Shown here piece by piece: positions 8,744-15,022 of a DNA stretch of 64,000 bases; the stretch's first letter is position 1, and each line of letters begins with the position of its first letter. Source of the stretch: Variovorax guangxiensis (GTDB lineage Bacteria; Pseudomonadota; Gammaproteobacteria; Burkholderiales; Burkholderiaceae_C). The stretch spans positions 1 through 64,000 of the forward strand of contig NZ_RXFT01000012.1 of NCBI RefSeq assembly GCF_003952165.1, read 5' to 3'. The notes under the pieces were generated by a model. It made no database searches and was not told the DNA's origin. It saw only the letters and a program-made list of their open reading frames with translations. Both the position numbers and the translations under genes were made by a program.

Positions 8744-9283
8744 TCAGGCGACGGTGGTGACGATGCGCCCCGCGCGCCCGTCGGACAGCGCGATGCGCTC
8801 CCACAGCACGCGTCCGGGAAGGATCGGCACGACGCGGTCGGTGTTCGGCCCCGTGGCGATCTCGAGCGACGACAGCTCGCCCGCGTGCCAGCCCAGAGCG
8901 TCGAGCGTGGCCTCGGCTTCGAGGATCTCCTGCGAGGCGTAGCCGATCAGCGAGCGGCCCATGAATTCGCTGGCGTCGGCGCGCCATTCGGCCTGCCGCG
9001 AAGGCGATGCGGCCAGCAGCCGGTGCGTGCGGTCGCAGACCAGGTGCACCTTGCGCGTGGACGATTCGACCAGCCGCTTCAGTGCCGCGTCCTGCGCCGA
9101 GTCGCAGGCCGCCGCGAGCAGCCTGTGCGCCATGGCTTGTTGTGCCGGCGAGAGCGTGAGCTGCCCGCGCTCCCAGCGCGACACCGTCGCCTGGTTCACG
9201 CCCATCAACTGCGCGAAGTGCGTCTGCTTGATGCCGCGCAGCAGCCGCATCTGTCGCAGCGCGAGGCCGAGGTTCTTCCGCAT
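8744..9283 (-). CDS. XRE-family regulator with C-terminal sensor-like domain
   Basis: This 179-residue protein has a helix-turn-helix of the Cro/C1 type in its first 60 residues (LRQMRLLRGIKQTHFAQLMGVNQATVSRWERG) and a C-terminal region of about 110 residues that resembles a PAS-like fold (HRLLAASPSRQAEW, GRSLIGYAS). It starts 6 nt after the GntR gene stop on the same strand and so ends the NCS1 permease-racemase-GntR-XRE operon, an arrangement that implies a second layer of control of the same genes. The ligand is unknown. The call of the HTH domain is secure; the PAS assignment is tentative. Confidence 0.8.
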   Translation of the reverse strand: MRKNLGLALRQMRLLRGIKQTHFAQLMGVNQATVSRWERGQLTLSPAQQAMAHRLLAAACDSAQDAALKRLVESSTRKVHLVCDRTHRLLAASPSRQAEWRADASEFMGRSLIGYASQEILEAEATLDALGWHAGELSSLEIATGPNTDRVVPILPGRVLWERIALSDGRAGRIVTTVA

Positions 9284-9289
9284 GCCGGG

Positions 9290-10045
9290 TCAGGCCAGCA
9301 GGGCCTTGACCAGGTCGAGCTGCCGGTCGGGCTTTTCGGTGCCGAGCTCGAGGCTGGCCTCGATGCGCTCCAGGTGCTCGGTCATGCTCTTCACGGCGGC
9401 TTCCACGTCGCCCTTGCGGCACAGCCGCAGGAACTCGGCGTGCTCGTCCGACGAGCAATGCGGGTCGTTCGACGAGTGGTACAGCATCGCGATCAGCGAG
9501 CTGCGCGCCACCAGTTCGCGCACCAGCTCGGCCAGCGTACGGTTGCCGGTGGCTTCGGCCAGCGCCACGTGGAAATCGCCCAGCAGTTTCTCGCGCACGG
9601 TGCCCATGGTGGTTGTCTGGCGCAGGGCGGTGCGCTCGAACTTGATGTGCTGCTCCAGCGCCTGGTAGTCACGCGCCTTGGCACATGCGATGAAGAGGCG
9701 CACCACCTCGCTCTCGAGGATGCGCCGCACGGCGAAGACCTCGCGAGCCTCCTCCACCGAGGGCTGGCTCACGAAGGCGCCCTTGTCGGGAATCATCTCG
9801 ATGAGCTTGTCCTTCGACAGCATCAGCAGGGCGGCGCGCACCTTGGTGCGGCTCACCGAATACACGCGGCCCAGCGCTTCCTCGCGCAGCCAGGTGCCGG
9901 GCGGCAGCCGCTTCTCGACGATCGCGGTGGCGATGTCGTTGGCGATGCTCTCGATGGAGCTGTTCTTGTCGGTCACGGCTGAGCCGTTCTCGTCCGGAAC
10001 GGCGGCAGCGGGGGGAGCGGAAGGTTTGGAACTGGCGCGGGGCAT
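9290..10045 (-). CDS. GntR-family regulator, FCD (FadR/VanR) subfamily, copy 1
   Basis: This 251-residue repressor-type protein has a winged helix at about 30-95 (ALGRVYSVSRTKVRAALLMLSKDKLI) and an FCD ligand-binding domain at about 105-235. The FCD metal-binding set is visible: Asp and His in LLGDFHVAL, His in SDEHAEF and His in MTEHLERIE. The ATG at 10045 is preferred because the longer in-frame extension runs into the racemase gene, whose stop is 14 nt upstream. It is encoded inside the operon it probably controls, and a TGTATACA palindrome precedes that operon at 12413. It is clearly paralogous to the GntR protein at 26848-27522. The effector is probably a purine catabolite, by context only. 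Confidence 0.87.
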   Translation of the reverse strand: MPRASSKPSAPPAAAVPDENGSAVTDKNSSIESIANDIATAIVEKRLPPGTWLREEALGRVYSVSRTKVRAALLMLSKDKLIEMIPDKGAFVSQPSVEEAREVFAVRRILESEVVRLFIACAKARDYQALEQHIKFERTALRQTTTMGTVREKLLGDFHVALAEATGNRTLAELVRELVARSSLIAMLYHSSNDPHCSSDEHAEFLRLCRKGDVEAAVKSMTEHLERIEASLELGTEKPDRQLDLVKALLA

Positions 10046-10059
10046 GCGCGGATTGTGGC

Positions 10060-10797
10060 CTAGCGCGAGAGTGTGAAGCTTTCGAGCGCACCGATGATGG
10101 GCTTCGGCAGGGGCTTTGCGAGCTCTCCGCGCTTGCTGGTGCGCAGCTTCAGCGCGACCAGCGACTCGATGAGCTTGGTGCCGGCGGCCACGCCGTCGAT
10201 CACCGGCACGCCCAGCACGCCCTCGATGTGCTCGCACAGATCGGTCATGCCGGCGCAGCCGAGCACGATGCAGTCGGTGCCATCTTCGTCGAGCGCGCGG
10301 CGGCACTCGTCGACGATGCGCTCGCGGGCACGCGAGCCGGGCTCCTCCAGTTCGAGCACCGGCAGCTCGCAGGCGCGCACGTTGGCGCAGAAGCGCTCCA
10401 TGCCGTAGATCTCGGCCAGGTGCCAGGCCTGCCCGATGGTGCGGCCCAGCGTGGTCACCACGCTGAAGCGGCTGCCGATCATGCTGGCCAGGTGCATCGC
10501 CGCCTCGGCGATGCCCACCACGGGACCGCGCGCCAGCTCGCGCGCGGCCTTCAGGCCGGGGTCGCCGAAGCAGGCGATCACGTAGCCGTCGATGCCGTCG
10601 CGCTCGCCCGCCGCGATTTCCTGCAACAGGCCCGGAACGGCCAGAGCCTCGTCGTAGTGGCTTTCGATGGACACCGGCCCCATGGCCGGGCTCACTGCGA
10701 CGATCTCGGTGCCGGCCTGCGCCACGGCCCGGGCGCAGGCACCGATCTTCTCGGTCATGCTCCAGGTGGTGTTCGGATTGATGATCTTGATGCGCAC
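10060..10797 (-). CDS. Hydantoin/allantoin-type racemase (Asp/Glu racemase family)
   Basis: This 245-residue cytoplasmic enzyme of the Asp/Glu/hydantoin racemase superfamily carries the two catalytic cysteines, Cys76 in ACFGDPG and Cys181 in LGCAGM, and the opening IINPNTTWSMT typical of HyuE/HpxA-like members. In purine-degrading bacteria, HpxA-type racemases interconvert the allantoin enantiomers. Here the gene lies between an NCS1 permease (42 nt upstream) and a GntR regulator (14 nt downstream) in one operon, and the window encodes the rest of the allantoin pathway, so allantoin racemase is the best inference. Hydantoin racemase remains possible because the NCS1 partner is Mhp1-like. Family certain, substrate inferred. 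Confidence 0.85.
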   Translation of the reverse strand: MRIKIINPNTTWSMTEKIGACARAVAQAGTEIVAVSPAMGPVSIESHYDEALAVPGLLQEIAAGERDGIDGYVIACFGDPGLKAARELARGPVVGIAEAAMHLASMIGSRFSVVTTLGRTIGQAWHLAEIYGMERFCANVRACELPVLELEEPGSRARERIVDECRRALDEDGTDCIVLGCAGMTDLCEHIEGVLGVPVIDGVAAGTKLIESLVALKLRTSKRGELAKPLPKPIIGALESFTLSR

Positions 10798-10839
10798 GGC
10801 GCGGTCCCTTTCTTTCTGTCTATCTGACTAACCGATGAT

Positions 10840-12333
10840 TCAAGTCTTGTCGCTGCGGTTCAGCACGGCATAGATGATGAAGCCCAGGCCCATGCCGATG
10901 AACCACGCATAGTTGGCGGCGCCGCGCAGCGTCGGCACCATCACGCAAAGAATGGGCACGATGGCCGCAGGCACCAGCGCCTGGATCGCCTTCGGGTTGT
11001 AGCCGCCGCTGTACCAGTACTCGCCCTTGGGGCTCATGCTGTAGAGCGCGTCCACGTCGATGCGCTGCCTGCGCACGATGTAGTAGTCGGCAATGAGGAT
11101 GCCGAACAGCGGGCCGATGAAAGAGCCGAGGACGTCGAGCGTGTAGTGGATGACTTCGGGGCTGTTGTAGAGGTTCCACGGCGTGAGGAACACCGAGCCC
11201 ACCGCAGCGATCATGCCGCCCGTGCGCCAGCTGATGTGCTGCGGCGCCACGTTGGAAAAGTCGAACGCGGGCGAGACGAAGTTCGCGACGATGTTGATGC
11301 CGATGGTGGCGATCATGAAGGTCAGCGCGCCCAGCACCACGGCGGTGGTGCTGTCGATCTTGCCCACGGTGTGCACCGGGTCGGTGATGAGCTCGCCGAA
11401 CACCGGCAGCGTGGCCGCGGTGGTGATGACCGTCAGCAGCGAGAAGAACACGAAGTTCACCGGCAGGCCCCAGAAGTTGCCCTTCTTCACCGCCTCGAAG
11501 CTCTTGCCGTAGCGCGAGAAGTCGCCGAAGTTGAGCATCGGGCCGCTGAAGTAGCTCACCACGAGTGCAATGGCCGAGAGCATCACGGGCAGCGCGTCCC
11601 AGCCCTGGAACTTGATGCCGCCCAGGTTCAGGTCGATCTTGCTCCAGCCGGCCTTCCACACCAGCCAGCCGCACAGGATGGCCATGACCACGTACACGGC
11701 GGGACCGGCCCAGTCGATGAACTTGCGGATGGCGTCCATGCCGTGCCAGAACACGAAGGCCTGCAGGACCCACATGACCATGAAGGCGACCCAGCCCAGG
11801 GCGGACAGGCCCGCGAAGCCGTACCTGGTGACCTCGGCGTAAGGCGCCAGGCCCGGCGCCATGTGCAATGCGAGCACCATGAAGGCCGCCGAGGCGAGAT
11901 AGGTCTGTACGCCGTACCAGGCCACCGCGATCAGTCCGCGGATGATGGCCGGGATGTTCGCGCCCAGCACGCCGAAGGGCGCGCGGCACACCACGGGGTA
12001 GGGCACGCCCGTCACCTGGCTGGGCTTGGCCACGAGGTTGCAGAAGATCTGCACGATCACGATGCCCACCAGCAGGGACACCAGCACCTGCCAGCTCGAC
12101 AGGCCCAGCGCGAACAGGCTGCCCGCGGTGATGTAGCCGCCCACGCTGTGCACGTCGGACATCCAGAAGGCAAAGATGTTGTATTGGCCCCAGGTCTGCT
12201 TCTTCAGCGGAGCGAGGTCTTCGTTGGTCAGGCGCGGGTGGTAGCCGGGCTTGATGATGGCGTTGGATTCCGCGTGCGGCGCAATGCCGGCTTCGCTCGC
12301 CCCCGCGGGGGCCTGGCTGACGACTGTGCTCAT
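10840..12333 (-). CDS. NCS1-family nucleobase/allantoin/hydantoin permease
   Basis: This 497-residue integral membrane protein belongs to the NCS1 cation symporters (Mhp1, PucI, Fur family). Family landmarks include HPRLTNEDLAPLKKQTWGQYN near the N-terminus, AWYGVQTYLAS in the substrate-binding helix, SYFSGPMLNFGDFSRY, and the conserved ending GPLFGILIADYYIVRRQ. About 12 transmembrane helices are expected. The ATG at 12333 (MSTVVSQ) is chosen over an upstream in-frame extension. It is the first gene of the operon with the racemase, GntR and XRE genes, and a TGTATACA palindrome lies 79 nt upstream. Allantoin or a hydantoin is the most likely cargo from context. Confidence 0.88.
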   Translation of the reverse strand: MSTVVSQAPAGASEAGIAPHAESNAIIKPGYHPRLTNEDLAPLKKQTWGQYNIFAFWMSDVHSVGGYITAGSLFALGLSSWQVLVSLLVGIVIVQIFCNLVAKPSQVTGVPYPVVCRAPFGVLGANIPAIIRGLIAVAWYGVQTYLASAAFMVLALHMAPGLAPYAEVTRYGFAGLSALGWVAFMVMWVLQAFVFWHGMDAIRKFIDWAGPAVYVVMAILCGWLVWKAGWSKIDLNLGGIKFQGWDALPVMLSAIALVVSYFSGPMLNFGDFSRYGKSFEAVKKGNFWGLPVNFVFFSLLTVITTAATLPVFGELITDPVHTVGKIDSTTAVVLGALTFMIATIGINIVANFVSPAFDFSNVAPQHISWRTGGMIAAVGSVFLTPWNLYNSPEVIHYTLDVLGSFIGPLFGILIADYYIVRRQRIDVDALYSMSPKGEYWYSGGYNPKAIQALVPAAIVPILCVMVPTLRGAANYAWFIGMGLGFIIYAVLNRSDKT

Positions 12334-12412
12334 GGTCTTCTTCCTCGTGCGAGTGGGTGGATCAGGACCTGTTTTGACGCAAATTTCGCGCCGGTTTTTC
12401 GGATGCGTTATT

Positions 12413-12420
12413 TGTATACA
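12413..12420. promoter_or_regulatory. TGTATACA operator, copy 2 (NCS1 permease operon)
   Basis: The palindrome TTTGTATACAAA extends to 12 bp here, the most symmetric of the four copies, 79 nt upstream of the NCS1 permease. The operon it precedes encodes its own GntR/FCD regulator, which is the natural candidate to bind it. Confidence 0.6.
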
Positions 12421-12529
12421 AAAAATGGGCGCAATCAAGCTCATTGGAGAACTCATATATCGGTGTAATCCCTGAGGTCTTGCGTTGGCGTCGGGTGCGG
12501 ACCGGGCCGGGCGCCTCGGAACGGGGCGC

Positions 12530-12572
12530 GGCCGCGCAGCGGTGCACCCGTGAGGTGCACCGCTACGCGGCC
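12530..12572 (-). terminator. Strong 18-bp hairpin downstream of the lipoprotein gene
   Basis: GGCCGCG and CGCGGCC form the base and GCGGTGCAC and GTGCACCGC the upper stem, with one C/A mismatch between them and a 7-nt loop. It lies 39 nt past the stop of the leftward lipoprotein gene and upstream of the NCS1 promoter region, so it is placed as a terminator. There is no clear U-tract, which lowers confidence. Confidence 0.5.
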
Positions 12573-12611
12573 GGTATCGCCCGATGCGGCGGCGTGAGGC
12601 GTGCGACGACC

Positions 12612-13910
12612 TTACTGGCCGTGCTCTTTCTTGTGCGGGGGAGCGCCGCGTTCATGGGGAGCCGGGGGATGCTCGGGGTGCCCATGTGGCGGCGCGGGCG
12701 GGCGCGGCCTCGGTACAGGAGCCGGCGCGGGTCTTGGCGGACGCCCTTCATGCGCCATTCGAGGATCTTCCCCGCGCGCCATACGGTGCGGCTCCACGGC
12801 GGCCGGCTTCGGTTGCTGGGACATCTCCGCGTGAGCCTGCGCGGGTGTCGGCGAGGCCATCGCTGCCTCGGGCCTCCTGGCGGGCGCTTCGGACATGAGC
12901 GGCTCGGGGCGTGCCCGAGGCGCGGAGGGCGGCTGCGAAGGCGGGCGAACCGCGGCAGTCTGCTGTGCGGCAGGAGCGCCCGGAGCCGTAGGGCGCACAG
13001 CCTCCGCCGGCCGTGCCACGGGTGGCGGCTGGCGGTCGGCCGGCAGCGCGGCGATCGGCTTCGGGCTCGCCGGAACGGGCGCCATCGAATGCACGACGGG
13101 CGGGAGCGCGGCGGCAAGGTGGGCGCTTGCCGGTATCGCAGCTTCGAACGGCCGTCCATTCGCAGTCGCGCTGGCTGGCGCCACCACTTTCACTGTCTGG
13201 TTGTTGTTGGTGATGTTCGTGACGTTGGTGATGTTGTTGACGGTCGTGTTGTTCGTCACGTTGTTGATCGTGGTGTTCTGCACGCGCATGCCGACGTTGG
13301 TAACGGGCGGCGCACTGACGACCACCGCCGGCGGCGTACCGATCGGCGCGGGCACGATCAGGCCGGGCCGCGAACCGGGAGGCGCGGGAACGAACACGCC
13401 AGGCGGCCCGATCGGAGCGATCCCCGCCACCACGCCGGCCGCCGCGATCGACACCGCGAGGCTCAGGCCCAACGGCGGCGGCACGAATGCAACGCCCGGC
13501 GGCGACCAATGGCCGGCGACGAAGACCACCACGTTGTCGCGATGCTCGTAATAGGGTTGCACCCATGCATAGCCCGGCTGTGGAGGCGCAGACCAGCGGC
13601 CCGCGGCCCACACCCAGTTGCCGTGCCATGTCCAGTAGCCGCCGGTCCACACGGCGCCCACGAATGGCGAGGGCGGTGGCACTTCCACGAGCATCGGCGG
13701 CGGAGCCCATGCCACCGCGATGGCAGGAGGCTGATACAGCGGCGGATCGACGTACACGCTCACGACCGGTGGCGCGGCGACGGCGACGTGTGCGGGCTGA
13801 ACCACGGTGCGCACTGCCGTGGCCGGTGGTTGAACGACACAGCCTGCGATCAGGCTCACCATCAGAATTCCGGCGAGTTGAAAGGCGGGCAGAGAAGATG
13901 CTTTTCTCAT
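12612..13910 (-). CDS. Pro/Ala-rich lipoprotein with YXWXXGXW-type and Asn/Thr-rich segments
   Basis: This 432-residue predicted outer-membrane lipoprotein starts MRKASSLPAFQ and has the lipobox LIAGC at about residues 21-25. Next comes a Val/Pro-rich stretch, then an aromatic segment (GGYWTWHGNWVWAAGRW and AGHWSPPG) like the YXWGXW repeats of many betaproteobacterial cell-envelope proteins, then a glycine/alanine hydrophobic stretch, a low-complexity Asn/Thr/Val run of about 29 residues (around 225-255), and a long Pro/Ala/Arg/His tail ending HKKEHGQ. No catalytic domain is visible. It is transcribed divergently from the atypical response regulator. Upstream in-frame residues (to 14024) lack a signal sequence, so the ATG at 13910 is chosen. 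Function unknown; envelope or exopolysaccharide contact is a guess. Confidence 0.75.
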   Translation of the reverse strand: MRKASSLPAFQLAGILMVSLIAGCVVQPPATAVRTVVQPAHVAVAAPPVVSVYVDPPLYQPPAIAVAWAPPPMLVEVPPPSPFVGAVWTGGYWTWHGNWVWAAGRWSAPPQPGYAWVQPYYEHRDNVVVFVAGHWSPPGVAFVPPPLGLSLAVSIAAAGVVAGIAPIGPPGVFVPAPPGSRPGLIVPAPIGTPPAVVVSAPPVTNVGMRVQNTTINNVTNNTTVNNITNVTNITNNNQTVKVVAPASATANGRPFEAAIPASAHLAAALPPVVHSMAPVPASPKPIAALPADRQPPPVARPAEAVRPTAPGAPAAQQTAAVRPPSQPPSAPRARPEPLMSEAPARRPEAAMASPTPAQAHAEMSQQPKPAAVEPHRMARGEDPRMAHEGRPPRPAPAPVPRPRPPAPPHGHPEHPPAPHERGAPPHKKEHGQ

Positions 13911-13956
13911 TCGATATTCCCGGTGATGTGCACGTGGCACAGGGAACGACCCAACG

Positions 13957-13970
13957 GGCTCTCGAGAGCC
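13957..13970. promoter_or_regulatory. 14-bp perfect palindrome before the lipoprotein gene
   Basis: GGCTCTCGAGAGCC lies 46 nt upstream of the lipoprotein start, in the 293-nt divergent region shared with the atypical response regulator. Symmetry and location suggest an operator; no known consensus is recognised. Confidence 0.35.
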
Positions 13971-14093
13971 GCCGATGACAGCGCCGGAATGAATTTCATG
14001 CGGTAACGATATTTCCACTGTCAAGTCGATCCGTGTCAGGCTGCGCTCAGCCTGGATCCCCTCGACGAGGAAGAAATCGAACGCTACACAAGC

Positions 14094-14122
14094 AGGAAGA
14101 TGAAAGGACCAGTCATCTTCCT
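14094..14122. promoter_or_regulatory. 10-bp perfect inverted repeat in the lipoprotein/response-regulator divergent region
   Basis: AGGAAGATGA and TCATCTTCCT are separated by 9 nt, about 80 nt upstream of the response regulator start. No T-run follows, so it is not a typical intrinsic terminator. It may be an operator or form a hairpin in a 5' leader. Confidence 0.4.
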
Positions 14123-14203
14123 AAGTAATGAATTAGATCAATGATTTGCAGCAAACATATAACGGCACGGTAGTTCCATCTTGGCGCCTTGGAAGGAGAA
14201 ACT

Positions 14204-14986
14204 GTGCGGCTGCTGGATTCCCAACTTTCGCTCGAGAACGAATCGGGTGGTTCATTCATCGGGGCTTCGAAAGGTCGAGTTAAGGGGCTCGCCGAAGATA
14301 TCGATGCCACCCGGATATTGCTCGTCGATCATCGCTCCAGCTTTTGCGATTCGATGAATGAAGCGTTGCAACAGCGGGGGCTGCTGATCGATACGGCACG
14401 CGGCACCAATGCGATGGAGACTCCCGCGCTCGCACGGGACTATTCACTGGTTCTGCTGAACTCCATGCAACTCGGCGCCGCAGGACTCAGTGCCGTGCGA
14501 TCGATCCGGCGAAAGACGAATGCGCCGCTGCTTGTTCTTACCGAGCGCGACAGCGTCGCCTTGCGCCTGGCGGGGCTGGAACTTGGCGCGAGCGACTATC
14601 TGGTCAAGCCTTTCACGATGCCCCAGCTGCTGGCGCGCATCAGGGCATTGGCGCGCAACAGCGTTGCACGTCCTCAGCCGATACTTTGGCTGGATGATCT
14701 GGAAATCAACGAGCGAGATGCGACGTGCTCCCGCGATGGCAAGGACCTCGGACTGACCAGGATGGAGTTCGTGCTGTTGCTTGCGCTGCTTCGCAATCAG
14801 GGGCGCGTGATGTCGCGCGAAACGCTCGCCCGCGAAGTCTGGGGCACGGAGTTCGATCCCGCCACCAATGCGATCAACGTGGCCATACTGCGCCTGCGCA
14901 ACAAGGTCGATGCGCCCTTCGACGTGAAGCTGCTGCACACGGTGCGAGGCAAGGGCTACGTGCTCGAGCTCAGATCCGGCTCCTGA
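14204..14986 (+). CDS. OmpR/PhoB-family response regulator with atypical receiver (phospho-Asp replaced by Asn)
   Basis: This 260-residue protein joins a receiver (about 37-152) to a winged-helix DNA-binding domain (about 160-256, with LTRMEFVLLLALLRNQGRVMSRETL and HTVRGKGYVL). The receiver lacks the phospho-acceptor: Asn86 (codon AAC at 14459-14461) sits in LVLLNSMQLG where Asp is expected, and the acidic pair is Asp42-His43 rather than Asp-Asp. Thr113 and Lys135 are kept. It therefore probably works without phosphorylation, as known for some atypical OmpR-type regulators. The GTG at 14204 is preferred over a TTG at 14189 because AAGGAG lies 5 nt upstream. No kinase gene is adjacent. It is divergent from the lipoprotein gene, a likely target. 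Confidence 0.9.
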   Translation: MRLLDSQLSLENESGGSFIGASKGRVKGLAEDIDATRILLVDHRSSFCDSMNEALQQRGLLIDTARGTNAMETPALARDYSLVLLNSMQLGAAGLSAVRSIRRKTNAPLLVLTERDSVALRLAGLELGASDYLVKPFTMPQLLARIRALARNSVARPQPILWLDDLEINERDATCSRDGKDLGLTRMEFVLLLALLRNQGRVMSRETLAREVWGTEFDPATNAINVAILRLRNKVDAPFDVKLLHTVRGKGYVLELRSGS

Positions 14987-15022
14987 GCCGACGATCGGCA
15001 AGCAGCAGCCCTGCCGTCCGTC

